From Arthrobacter jiangjiafuii (GTDB taxonomy: Bacteria; Actinomycetota; Actinomycetes; Actinomycetales; Micrococcaceae), in the NCBI RefSeq assembly GCF_018622995.1, contig NZ_CP076022.1:434001-498000 (forward strand): a stretch of 64,000 nt of DNA, written 5' to 3'. Positions 7,962 to 16,080 of the stretch are shown here, in pieces (the first letter of the stretch is position 1; every line of letters starts with the position of its first letter). The position numbers were made by a program, and so were the translations under genes. The notes beneath the pieces were generated by a model. That model was not told the origin of the DNA. It was given only the letters and a program-made list of their open reading frames with translations, and did not search any database.

Positions 7962-8836
7962 GCGCACCGAGGCGCCGCCGCACCCGCAAGGAAGAAGAAG
8001 AAAGCCATCCCGACGAACGCTGGATGGCTTCCTACATGGACATGGTCACCGTGCTGATGTGCATGTTCATTGTCCTGTTCGCCATGTCCACGGTCGACCA
8101 GAAAAAGTTCGAGGAGCTGCGGGAGTCCTTGGCCACGGGCTTCGGCCAAGTGGAATCCAATACCGTGGACACCGCCGTCGGCATCATTGCCTCTCCCGAC
8201 CAGGTGGATGGCACAGAAGCCCTTGAACCCGACGCCACTCTTCCCTCCCCGGGCGTAGCGGAGGTTGAGGTCCCGGACGTCGCCGATCCGGCCGCGCTGG
8301 CAGCCGCAGCCGCAGAGGTCCAGGACCTGACACTGCTCAAGGAACAGATCAGGACCGGCCTTCAGGAAAAGGGCCTGGCCGATACCGTTCGTTTTGAGAT
8401 CGATGACCGCGGGCTGACCATCCGCTTGGTGAGCTCGGAGATGTTCTTCGCCCCAGACGCCGCAGACCTCACCTCCCAGGCCGTGCAGGTCCTGCAGACC
8501 ATCGGCCCGATCGTCGCTCCGACCAGCTACCACGCCTCCGTGGAGGGGCATACCGCGCAGGTGCGCCAGATTACGGACAACGCCCTCGACTGGGAGCTGT
8601 CCTCCTCCCGGGCCGTGACCGTGCTGCGCTATCTGGTTGAGGAGTCCGGGATCGGCTATACCCGGGTCAAGGCCGTGGGCTTTGGCGAATCCCGGCCGCT
8701 GACGGCGGGAACTTCCCCTGCCGAGCTGGCGCAGAACCGCCGCGTGGACATTGTGGTGCTTTCCGGGCAGACCGAGGAGGTCCGGCAACTGATGCCGGGG
8801 ATCGTCGCAGGTCAGCCTGCCGCCGCCTCGCACTAG
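7958..8836 (+). CDS. motB: Flagellar stator protein MotB
   Basis: 292 residues. There is a basic, charged N-terminus and one membrane helix at about 25-45 with the proton-binding Asp28 in SYMDMVTVLMCMFIVLFAMS. A plug/linker region follows. Residues about 155-275 are an OmpA/MotB peptidoglycan-binding domain (EGHTAQ, NALDWELSSSRAVTVLRYL, GFGESRP, NRRVDIVVL). It anchors the MotA4/5MotB2 stator to the wall and conducts ions. Whether it uses H+ or Na+ cannot be told from the sequence alone. It is coupled to motA by a 4-nt overlap. Confidence 0.96.
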   Translation: MSAPRRRRTRKEEEESHPDERWMASYMDMVTVLMCMFIVLFAMSTVDQKKFEELRESLATGFGQVESNTVDTAVGIIASPDQVDGTEALEPDATLPSPGVAEVEVPDVADPAALAAAAAEVQDLTLLKEQIRTGLQEKGLADTVRFEIDDRGLTIRLVSSEMFFAPDAADLTSQAVQVLQTIGPIVAPTSYHASVEGHTAQVRQITDNALDWELSSSRAVTVLRYLVEESGIGYTRVKAVGFGESRPLTAGTSPAELAQNRRVDIVVLSGQTEEVRQLMPGIVAGQPAAASH

Positions 8837-8846
8837 CAGGGGTTAA

Positions 8847-8865
8847 AAGCCGTTCCGAACGGCTT
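8847..8865. repeat. Short palindrome between motB and fliM
   Basis: AAGCCGTTC (8847-8855) and GAACGGCTT (8857-8865) are perfect inverted repeats around one base. There is no T tract, so it is not a standard terminator. It could be an operator or an mRNA hairpin near the fliM start; function unknown. Confidence 0.5.
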
Positions 8866-8898
8866 ACGCCGCAGTCGCCGGTGCCGATAGTGGCACTC

Positions 8899-9804
8899 GT
8901 GACGGTCCATGAAACAACTGCCCTTGGCGTGCCCTCGAAAAACGCCTCCCCTGAGGCCTACGATTTCCGCCGTCCCACCACCCTCGCGCGCGAGCATGCG
9001 AGGGTCCTGGAAATGGCCTTTGATACCTTTGCCCGCCAGTGGGGCACCCAGCTGACCGCCAAGGTCCGGGTGCTCTCCCAGGTCACCAGCGAGCGGGTGG
9101 AAATCCTCAGCTACGACGAGTACGCCGCCGGCCTGCCGGCCGTGACCGGAATGGTCCTGTTCAACATCCCCCAGGTCGAGGCCAAGGCAGTCATCCAGTT
9201 CCCCACCGCCGCAGCCCTGTCCTGGGTAGGGCACATGCTCGGCGGCACGGGCCAGCGGGTTTCACCGGAACGTAAATTCACCCAGATCGAACAGGCGCTG
9301 CTGGGCCGGATCATGGACGACGCGCTGGATGACCTGCACTACTCCCTCGGCACGCTGCTGCGGGCGCCGATGACGCCGTCGTCGATCCAGTACAACTCCC
9401 AGTTCGCCCAGGCAGCGGCCTCCGCGGACCCCATGATCGTGGCGACATTCGAAATGGTTGTCGGCGAGACGGTTGCGCCCGCGACTGTCGCCATTCCATC
9501 CGAGGCGCTGCTGCCCCAGCTGGATCCGGTAGGAAGTTCCCCTTCCACCACGCCCCCGGCGGAACTGATCCGCGGCCAGCTTGCCCACGTACCGGTGAAA
9601 GTCCTGCTGCAGCTGGACGACATCACGGTCAAACCCGCAATGGTCCTGAACCTTGCCGTCGGCGATGTCCTGAACCTGGGCCACGCCCGCCACCGTCCCC
9701 TGAACGTCACCGTTGGAGGCCGCAGGCTGGCCCAAGCAGCGGCAGGGTCAAGCGGTTCACGCCTGGCCGGCGTCATTGTCAGTACCGAGGAGAATAACTT
9801 ATGA
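8899..9804 (+). CDS. fliM: Flagellar motor switch protein FliM
   Basis: 301 residues if GTG 8899 is used. In-frame GTGs at 8881 and 8890 are equally open, none has a good Shine-Dalgarno, and no in-frame start lies between 8881 and the motB stop. It has the FliM core: YDFRRPTTLAREHARVLEMA, the GGTG loop before FTQIEQALL, and a C-terminal SpoA/FliN-like domain (VPVKVLLQLDDITVKPAMVLNL through GDVLNLG). FliM links FliG to FliN in the C-ring. The N-terminus lacks the LSQ-EIDALL peptide that binds phosphorylated CheY in enterobacteria. It overlaps fliN by 4 nt. Confidence 0.93.
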   Translation: MTVHETTALGVPSKNASPEAYDFRRPTTLAREHARVLEMAFDTFARQWGTQLTAKVRVLSQVTSERVEILSYDEYAAGLPAVTGMVLFNIPQVEAKAVIQFPTAAALSWVGHMLGGTGQRVSPERKFTQIEQALLGRIMDDALDDLHYSLGTLLRAPMTPSSIQYNSQFAQAAASADPMIVATFEMVVGETVAPATVAIPSEALLPQLDPVGSSPSTTPPAELIRGQLAHVPVKVLLQLDDITVKPAMVLNLAVGDVLNLGHARHRPLNVTVGGRRLAQAAAGSSGSRLAGVIVSTEENNL

Positions 9805-10496
9805 GCATCCCCACATCCCTGCACACAGACGCCGCATCGGCCCTGGTCCGTCTGCTTCCGACCGCGATGGTCCTGGAACCGCTGCCGTACGCCGGTCCCG
9901 GAATGCCGCTGGAGGAAACAGCGGCGTCAGTCACCGCGTCCTTTGTCGGTTCCGAATCGGCAGACCTGGCCCTGGTCCTGAACAGCAACACCCCGCTGGC
10001 TGACGTGGCCGGGTCGGACTCGCCCCTGCTTTCCGAAGCCGACATCCTGCGCCCGGCGCTCGAAGCTGCCGGCTCCACCCTCGGCGTCGGAGTCCTGGGC
10101 GACGCCCGGGTCGAGGACGCGTCAGCGCTCTTCAGCCACCCGTCCACCGTCATCTTTGAGCTGCACGCACCCGAGGGCCGCGCGGGCTGGTTCGCGATCC
10201 GGCTGCGGGACACCGCGCACGGACTGGGCAGCGACTCCGCCATGGCAGGCAAGCTCAGCCGCATCAACAACGTCGAGATGGCCCTGACAGTGGCCATCGG
10301 GCATACCCGGATGGCGGTCCGCGACGTCCTGAACCTTGAGCCGGGCCGCGTGGTGGAGCTTGACCGTTCCGCAGGTGCGCCCGCCGACATCCTGCTGAAC
10401 GGCCGGTTGATCGCCAACGGCGAGGTAGTGGTCATCGACCAGGACTACGCCGTGCGCATCACGAAGATCCTGGACGTGGCCGAGGGGCTCAGCTAG
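9801..10496 (+). CDS. fliN: Flagellar motor switch protein FliN (extended N-terminus)
   Basis: 231 residues, against about 137 in E. coli. The last 85 are the SpoA/FliN domain: NNVEMALTVAIGHTRMAVRD, then VLNLEPGRVVELDRSAGAPA and DILLNGRLIANGEVVVIDQD. The first 140 residues form an extra domain with no motif that I can name with confidence; in other Gram-positives, FliY proteins carry a CheC phosphatase domain in this place, but the CheC catalytic pattern is not evident here. It has a GAGGAG ribosome binding site and a 4-nt overlap with fliM. FliN completes the C-ring and docks FliH. Confidence 0.92.
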   Translation: MSIPTSLHTDAASALVRLLPTAMVLEPLPYAGPGMPLEETAASVTASFVGSESADLALVLNSNTPLADVAGSDSPLLSEADILRPALEAAGSTLGVGVLGDARVEDASALFSHPSTVIFELHAPEGRAGWFAIRLRDTAHGLGSDSAMAGKLSRINNVEMALTVAIGHTRMAVRDVLNLEPGRVVELDRSAGAPADILLNGRLIANGEVVVIDQDYAVRITKILDVAEGLS

Positions 10497-11003
10497 GTGG
10501 AAACAGCCACACTTGCGCTGCGGGTCCTGGTTTCCCTCGGCGCCGTCCTGGCGTTGATCTGGTGGTTCCAGCGCCGGCTCACCCGGGATGCACGGAACTC
10601 CGGAGCCGAGCCGCTGGTGAAGGTAGTGACCCGGCAGGCCATCAGCCCCAAGGCGTCAGTGGTGGTGGTGGAAACCGGCGGCCAGCGCTTCCTCCTGGGT
10701 GTCACCGAGGCCTCCGTCAATGTGCTGCACACGTCCGAGGCGGAACAGCCGGCGGCGGCGTCCTTCGAGGACTACCTTGAAGCCGCCGGGGCCGGGAACA
10801 AGGACACCGGGCCCAAGGGCACCGTGGACACAACCCTGGGGGATCCTGCCAGCCTGCACGCTCCGCGGCGGCGCGCGGAAGGACCGGCGCATGCCCTGAA
10901 CGGGCAGCCGGCGCATTCCGAATCGCCCCTGGCCGGGTCCGTGCTCTCACCGTCCACCTGGCGCCAGGCCGCTGCCGCAGTACGCCGGGGCAGGAACGGG
11001 TGA
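10497..11003 (+). CDS. fliO: Flagellar biosynthesis protein FliO
   Basis: 168 residues from a GTG directly abutting the fliN stop. One N-terminal membrane helix (about 5-25, LALRVLVSLGAVLALIWWF) is followed by a small beta-rich FliO domain with VVTRQAISPKASVVVVETGG and QRFLLGVTEASVNVL. The C-terminal 80 residues are low-complexity and basic at the end. FliO helps FliP assemble into the export gate. It overlaps fliP by 4 nt (GTGA). Confidence 0.9.
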   Translation: METATLALRVLVSLGAVLALIWWFQRRLTRDARNSGAEPLVKVVTRQAISPKASVVVVETGGQRFLLGVTEASVNVLHTSEAEQPAAASFEDYLEAAGAGNKDTGPKGTVDTTLGDPASLHAPRRRAEGPAHALNGQPAHSESPLAGSVLSPSTWRQAAAAVRRGRNG

Positions 11004-11872
11004 GCGCCGCTCTTCGGCGTCCCCTGCCGGGCCGCGCCCCGGGAAGCCCCCTGCGGCTCCTGACGCTTGCGCTGCTGGCAGCCGGCCTGTTGCTGGCGGT
11101 CCTCCTGGTCACTGCGGGACCGTCCCATGCCGTCACCTTCGACCCCACGGCACCGGCTGACCCGACGGCGCCCACCGACCCCGCCGCCCCCGGCGACGGG
11201 GAAGGCCTGACCATCGACATCAACGGAGCCGACGGCGGTCCGTCCTCCGCCGTCGTGACCCTGATCGGGATCACGCTGCTCTCGGTGGCGCCGTCGCTGC
11301 TGCTGATGATGACGTCCTTCACCAAGATCTTCGTGGTGCTGGCCATGACGCGCAACGCGCTGTCGCTGCCCTCGATTCCGCCGAACCAGGTCCTGGCCGG
11401 CCTGGCCCTGTTCCTGTCGCTGTTCATCATGGCTCCGGTGCTGACGGAGATCAACACGATCGCCGTCCAGCCCTTCCTCAACGGCGAGTTGACGTTCGAC
11501 GGCGCCCTGAACACCGGAGGCGGGCCGCTGCAGCAGTTCATGCTGGCGCATACCCGCGAGGAGGACGTGGCGCTGATGACCCGCGCCGCGAACCGGGAAA
11601 ATCCGGAAAACCCGGAATCGGTGCCAATGCTGACACTGATTCCCGCGTTCATGATTTCCGAGCTGCGGGCCGCCTTCATCATCGGGTTCGTTATCTTCAT
11701 TCCGTTCCTGGTGATCGACCTGGTCGTCTCCGCGGCGCTGATGTCCATGGGCATGATGATGCTCCCGCCGGTGATGATCTCCCTGCCGTTCAAGATCCTG
11801 CTGTTCATCCTCGTGGACGGCTGGGGGCTGGTCATCACCTCCCTGATCAACAGTTATCAGGGCGGCACCTGA
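11000..11872 (+). CDS. fliP: Flagellar export gate protein FliP
   Basis: 290 residues. A cleavable-looking signal segment (about 20-48, LRLLTLALLAAGLLLAVLLV, then GPSHA) precedes the mature core. The core carries the FliP signature: LLMMTSFTKIFVVLAMTRNA, PPNQVLAGLALFLSLFIMAP, FMLAHTREEDVALM and IPAFMISELRAAFIIGFVIF. FliP pentamers form the export channel with FliQ and FliR in the basal body centre. The GTG overlaps fliO by 4 nt and the stop shares one base with fliQ. Confidence 0.97.
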   Translation: MSAALRRPLPGRAPGSPLRLLTLALLAAGLLLAVLLVTAGPSHAVTFDPTAPADPTAPTDPAAPGDGEGLTIDINGADGGPSSAVVTLIGITLLSVAPSLLLMMTSFTKIFVVLAMTRNALSLPSIPPNQVLAGLALFLSLFIMAPVLTEINTIAVQPFLNGELTFDGALNTGGGPLQQFMLAHTREEDVALMTRAANRENPENPESVPMLTLIPAFMISELRAAFIIGFVIFIPFLVIDLVVSAALMSMGMMMLPPVMISLPFKILLFILVDGWGLVITSLINSYQGGT

Positions 11873-12147
11873 TGGATACGAATTCAGTCCTGGACATTGG
11901 CCTGCAGGGATTATGGGTAGCCGCCAAGCTCTCCGCCCCGGTGCTGATCACCGCCCTGGTGGTCGGCTTTGCCGTGTCCCTGGTGCAGTCCATCACCCAG
12001 ATCCAGGAAGTGACCCTCTCCTTCGTGCCCAAGGCCATCGCCGTCGGGATCGCCCTGCTGGTGTGCGGGCACTGGATGATTTCCGAGATGGTGTCCTTCA
12101 CCAACGAGATGTTCGCGAGAATTCCGCAGCTGCTTGGCGGAGGCTGA
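11872..12147 (+). CDS. fliQ: Flagellar export gate protein FliQ
   Basis: 91 residues with two membrane helices (about 13-40 and 53-77) and the family pattern KLSAPVLITALVVGFAVSLV followed by QSITQIQEVTLSFVPK. FliQ is a small export-gate subunit found in all flagellar type III systems. The length is normal. It shares one base with fliP (TGATG). Confidence 0.96.
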   Translation: MDTNSVLDIGLQGLWVAAKLSAPVLITALVVGFAVSLVQSITQIQEVTLSFVPKAIAVGIALLVCGHWMISEMVSFTNEMFARIPQLLGGG

Positions 12148-12148
12148 G

Positions 12149-12907
12149 GTGGGAATCAGCGTCAACCAGGAATGGCTGGAGGCGGTGATGCTGGCAGGTG
12201 CACGGATGGTCGCGTTCCTGGTGGTCGCGCCCCCTTTTTCCTATAACGCGATTCCCGCCCGGGTGAAGGCGATGCTCGGCATCGGACTCGCCCTGGCTGT
12301 GGCGCCGGTCGCCAGCGAGGGCTACACGTCGCTGGGCACCGCAGACTACTTCACCGCTCTGGTGCTGGAACTCTTTGTGGGTTTTGTGCTGGGGTTCCTG
12401 GTGCTGGTGATCTTCTCCGCGCTGCAGTCCGCGGGCAACCTGATCGACCTCTTCGGCGGATTCAGCCTGGCCCAGGGCTTTGATCCGCAGTCCATGGTCA
12501 ACGGCGCCCAGTTCACGCGGCTCTTCCAGATGACGGCGCTGGCGCTGCTGTTCGCGTCCGACGGCTACCAGCTGATCATCGGCGGGCTGATGCGCAGCTT
12601 CTCCGCGCTTCCGCTGGGCGGAGGACTGGACCTTGCCGATCCCGTGTCCACCATGGTTTCCGCCGTGACCCAGATGTTCGTGGCAGCAGTGCAGATTGCC
12701 GGACCGCTGCTGGTGGTGCTGTTCCTCGCCGACGCCGGCCTGGGCCTGCTGACCCGCGTGGCCCCTGCGCTGAACGCCTTTGCGCTCGGCTTCCCGTTGA
12801 AGATCCTGATGACGCTGACTTTGGGCTCAGTGGTCTTCGTGGCCCTGCCGCGCATTGTGGCGGCCGTGACCCAGGACATCGTCCGGGCCCTGTCGGGAGT
12901 GGGCTAG
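12149..12907 (+). CDS. fliR: Flagellar export gate protein FliR
   Basis: 252 residues from GTG 12149, which has GGAGG 5 nt upstream and follows the fliQ stop by one base. A TTG at 12134 is possible but overlaps fliQ. At least six hydrophobic segments are present, with the family motifs ARMVAFLVVAPPFSYNAIPA, ELFVGFVLGFLV, DLFGGFSLAQGFDPQ and LGLLTRVAPALNAFALGFPL. FliR joins FliP and FliQ in the export gate and contacts FlhB. The stop (TAG) abuts the flhB ATG. Confidence 0.96.
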   Translation: MGISVNQEWLEAVMLAGARMVAFLVVAPPFSYNAIPARVKAMLGIGLALAVAPVASEGYTSLGTADYFTALVLELFVGFVLGFLVLVIFSALQSAGNLIDLFGGFSLAQGFDPQSMVNGAQFTRLFQMTALALLFASDGYQLIIGGLMRSFSALPLGGGLDLADPVSTMVSAVTQMFVAAVQIAGPLLVVLFLADAGLGLLTRVAPALNAFALGFPLKILMTLTLGSVVFVALPRIVAAVTQDIVRALSGVG

Positions 12908-14038
12908 ATGGCTGAGGCGGATTCCGGCGAAAAGACCGAACAGGCGACACCCAAGCGGATGAAGGAGGTCCGCGAAAAGGGCCAACTCTCCCGCTCCGAG
13001 GACCTCACCGCCTGGGTCGGCGTTGGTGCGGCCGGTGCCATGATGCCCATGACACTCAGCCGCGGCGCGCAGGCTGGATCCGAGGGGCTCCTGGGCGTGG
13101 ACGTGATTGCCCAGAACCCGGACCCGCTGCTGGCGCTGACCATTCTCGACGACGGGCTGGCAGCCCTGGGCTTCATCATGGGCCCGCTGCTGGGTGTCGT
13201 GGCGGGCGCCGTGCTGCTGACCGCGGCACTCCAGGGCGGGATCCACGTCAAAAAGTTCAAGGGCAAGTACGAACAGTTCAACCTGATCTCCGGAGTGAAG
13301 CGGGTGTTCGGCACGCAGGCGCTCTGGAACGGGGTGAAGGCCCTGCTGAAAACCGCCGTGGTGGGCCTGGTCCTGTACATCGTGATCCAGGGCCTGATGC
13401 CGGTCCTCACCACCGCCGGCGGGCTTCCCGTGGCAGCTGTGCTGGAGGCTGCAGGCGGGGGCGTGGCCTCACTGCTGCAGGCAGCGGTGGCTGCCGGACT
13501 GGCCCTTGCCGTTGCGGATATCTTCGTGGTGCAGAAGCGGAACCGGAAACGGACCCGGATGACGCTCAAGGAGGTCCGGGACGAGAACAAGAACACCGAA
13601 GGTGATCCGCTCATCAAGTCCCAGCGCCGTTCGCGGCAGCTGGCGATGAGCCGCAACCGGATGATGGCCGCCGTCGGGGACGCCGACGTCGTCCTGGTGA
13701 ACCCCACGCACGTGGCCGTCGCGCTGAAATACGAACCCGGGAAGTCCGCGCCGCGCGTCACTGCCAAGGGTTCGGGCACCATCGCCACCCGCATCCGCGA
13801 GGAAGCGGAAACCAAGAAGGTGCCCATGGTCCGCGACATTCCGCTGGCCCGGGCACTGCACGCATCGTGCGAGCTGGGACAGGAAATCCCACCAGACCTC
13901 TATAACGCCGTAGCGAGGATCCTGGCATTCGTGATGGCCCTCAAGACCCGCGGCTCCGCATCGGGCGTCCACACCATGGCCCCGGTCCAGGGCCTCCCCG
14001 TTACCTCAACTCCCTCCCACCGTAAGGCGGCGACGTGA
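12908..14038 (+). CDS. flhB: Flagellar export switch protein FlhB
   Basis: 376 residues. The N-terminus GEKTEQATPKRMKEVREKGQ is the FlhB signature. Four membrane helices lie between about 30 and 210, and a cytoplasmic domain follows. The autocleavage motif NPTH is intact at residues 265-268 in VVLVNPTHVAVAL, so specificity switching from hook to filament export should work together with FliK. The C-terminal about 30 residues are a variable tail. It starts right after fliR and overlaps flhA by 4 nt. Confidence 0.97.
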   Translation: MAEADSGEKTEQATPKRMKEVREKGQLSRSEDLTAWVGVGAAGAMMPMTLSRGAQAGSEGLLGVDVIAQNPDPLLALTILDDGLAALGFIMGPLLGVVAGAVLLTAALQGGIHVKKFKGKYEQFNLISGVKRVFGTQALWNGVKALLKTAVVGLVLYIVIQGLMPVLTTAGGLPVAAVLEAAGGGVASLLQAAVAAGLALAVADIFVVQKRNRKRTRMTLKEVRDENKNTEGDPLIKSQRRSRQLAMSRNRMMAAVGDADVVLVNPTHVAVALKYEPGKSAPRVTAKGSGTIATRIREEAETKKVPMVRDIPLARALHASCELGQEIPPDLYNAVARILAFVMALKTRGSASGVHTMAPVQGLPVTSTPSHRKAAT

Positions 14039-16080
14039 AAAACATCGTCAAAATGGCAGTTCCCGTAGGCGTCATCGGCATTATCCTGCTGCTGGTCGTT
14101 CCGATCCCGGCCGTCCTCCTGGACATCCTGATCATCATCAACATCCTGCTGGCCCTGGTGATCCTGCTGACCACGATGTTTGTGCGCAAGCCGCTGGACT
14201 TCTCGGTGTTCCCGTCGCTGCTGCTGGTGGCCACCCTGTTCCGGCTGGGCCTGAACGTCGCGTCCACCCGGCTGGTGCTGGGGGAGGGCTACGCCGGGCA
14301 GGTCATCGAGGCATTCGGCCATGTCGCGGTGGGCGGCTCCCTGATCATCGGCGCCGTCATCTTCCTGATCCTGGTGGTCATCCAGTTCGTGGTGGTCACC
14401 AAGGGTGCCGAGCGTGTTGCCGAAGTGGGTGCCCGCTTCACCCTGGATGCCATGCCGGGCAAGCAGATGGCGATCGACGCGGACCTGAACGCCGGCCTGA
14501 TCACCGATACCCAGGCCCGGGAACGCCGGGCCGAGGTGTCCGCCGAGGCTGACTTCTACGGTGCCATGGACGGCGCCTCGAAGTTCGTCAAGGGCGACGC
14601 GATCGCCGGGTTGATCATCATCATCATCAACCTCGTCGGCGGCATCGCGATTGGCATGCTGCAGCGGGGGATGGACATCGGCGAAGCCGTGAACACCTAC
14701 AGCCTGCTGACCATCGGCGACGGCCTGGTTACCCAGATCCCGGCACTGCTGATGGCAGTTTCCACCGGCATGATCGTCACCCGGTCCAACGCCGAGGCCG
14801 ACATGGGTTCCACGGCCTCGAACCAGCTCAGCCAGTCCCGCAACGCCCTGATGATCGCCGGCGGGGCCGCCATCGTGATGGCCCTGATCCCGGGGATGCC
14901 GAAGCTGCCGTTCATCGTGATCGGCGCACTGCTGATCTTCGCCTCCCAGCGGGTCAAGGCCCGGGATGCCGCCGAGGAAACAAGCAAGGAAACCGAACTG
15001 GCCCAGCTCAATGAGCCGGCGTCGGAAACCACCGAGGACCTGATCGAGCAGATGCGGGTGCATGCGCTGGAGATCATGCTGGCTCCGGACCTGGTGTCCA
15101 TCGTGACCGGCGGCTCGGACGACCTGCTGGCCCGGGTCCGGTCCCTGCGCCGGAAGATCGCCATGGAGCTGGGGATCGTGGTTCCACCGGTGCGCACCCG
15201 GGACAGCGTGGACCTGCCCTCCTCCACCTACGTCATCCGCATCGCCGGCGTCGAATCGGGGCGCGGCGAAGCTCCTGCCGGGAAGGTCCTGGCGCTCGGC
15301 GACCATCTGGAGGGGCTGCCGGGGACGGCAACCGTGGAGCCGGTGTTCGGGCTGGCCGGCAAATGGGTGCCCAACGAAATGCGGCATGCCGCGGAAATGT
15401 CGGGAGCAACCGTCATTGACCGGGTCTCCGTGCTGGTCACCCATCTTTCGGCCGTGATCACGGCCAACGCCGCCCGGCTGCTCTCCCGCGAGGACGTGCG
15501 CGTGCTGACCGAGGGCGTGAAGCAGGTCAGCCCGTCCGCCGTGGACGAACTCATCCCCGCCGTCTTGTCGCTGGCCGAAGTGCAGCGGGTGCTGCAGGGG
15601 CTGCTGGCCGAACAGATTCCCATCAACGACCTGCCGCGTATCTACGAGTCCCTGCTGCTGCGTGCCAAGGTCTCGCCCGATCCCGAACAGCTGGTGGAGG
15701 CTGCCAGGCAGGCCCTCGGACCGGCGCTGGCCAGCCAGTACATCGACCGGAACGTCCTGCGCGTGATCATGATTGATCCGGCCCTGGAGCAGACCATGCT
15801 GGAGGCGCTGCGTCCCTCGGACCAGGGCAGCCAGATACTCTTGGATCCGGCGCGCATCGACGCGGTCATGGCGTCGCTGAAGAGCGCGGTTGCGGCAGCG
15901 GAAAACGCCGGCTTCGCGGCGGTGCTGGTCTGCGCGCCGGCGCTGCGGCCGGCGATCCGACGGCTCGTCGCACCGCAGACCGGTGGACTCCCTGTACTTT
16001 CATATTCAGAGGTCACGGCAGCAAACGTCAGCATTGAAACAGTAGGAGTGGTTCGTGGAACCGAGACGATTTCAGCTTGA
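14035..16080 (+). CDS. flhA: Flagellar export gate protein FlhA
   Basis: 681 residues, starting at a GTG overlapping the flhB stop. The N-terminal half has about eight membrane helices and the cytoplasmic FHIPEP-type region, here FTLDAMPGKQMAIDADLNAG followed by AEVSAEADFYGAMDGASKFV and KGDAIAGLI. The C-terminal half (about 330-681) is the docking platform for chaperone-substrate complexes. FlhA converts ion flow to protein export. The downstream FlhF-like gene starts inside the last 26 nt. Confidence 0.97.
   Translation: MKNIVKMAVPVGVIGIILLLVVPIPAVLLDILIIINILLALVILLTTMFVRKPLDFSVFPSLLLVATLFRLGLNVASTRLVLGEGYAGQVIEAFGHVAVGGSLIIGAVIFLILVVIQFVVVTKGAERVAEVGARFTLDAMPGKQMAIDADLNAGLITDTQARERRAEVSAEADFYGAMDGASKFVKGDAIAGLIIIIINLVGGIAIGMLQRGMDIGEAVNTYSLLTIGDGLVTQIPALLMAVSTGMIVTRSNAEADMGSTASNQLSQSRNALMIAGGAAIVMALIPGMPKLPFIVIGALLIFASQRVKARDAAEETSKETELAQLNEPASETTEDLIEQMRVHALEIMLAPDLVSIVTGGSDDLLARVRSLRRKIAMELGIVVPPVRTRDSVDLPSSTYVIRIAGVESGRGEAPAGKVLALGDHLEGLPGTATVEPVFGLAGKWVPNEMRHAAEMSGATVIDRVSVLVTHLSAVITANAARLLSREDVRVLTEGVKQVSPSAVDELIPAVLSLAEVQRVLQGLLAEQIPINDLPRIYESLLLRAKVSPDPEQLVEAARQALGPALASQYIDRNVLRVIMIDPALEQTMLEALRPSDQGSQILLDPARIDAVMASLKSAVAAAENAGFAAVLVCAPALRPAIRRLVAPQTGGLPVLSYSEVTAANVSIETVGVVRGTETISA

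Noticed and set aside
13900-15444. 514-residue minus-strand frame opposite flhB/flhA
   Set aside because: His/Gln/Asp-rich composition typical of an antisense frame in GC-rich DNA; flhA is certain.
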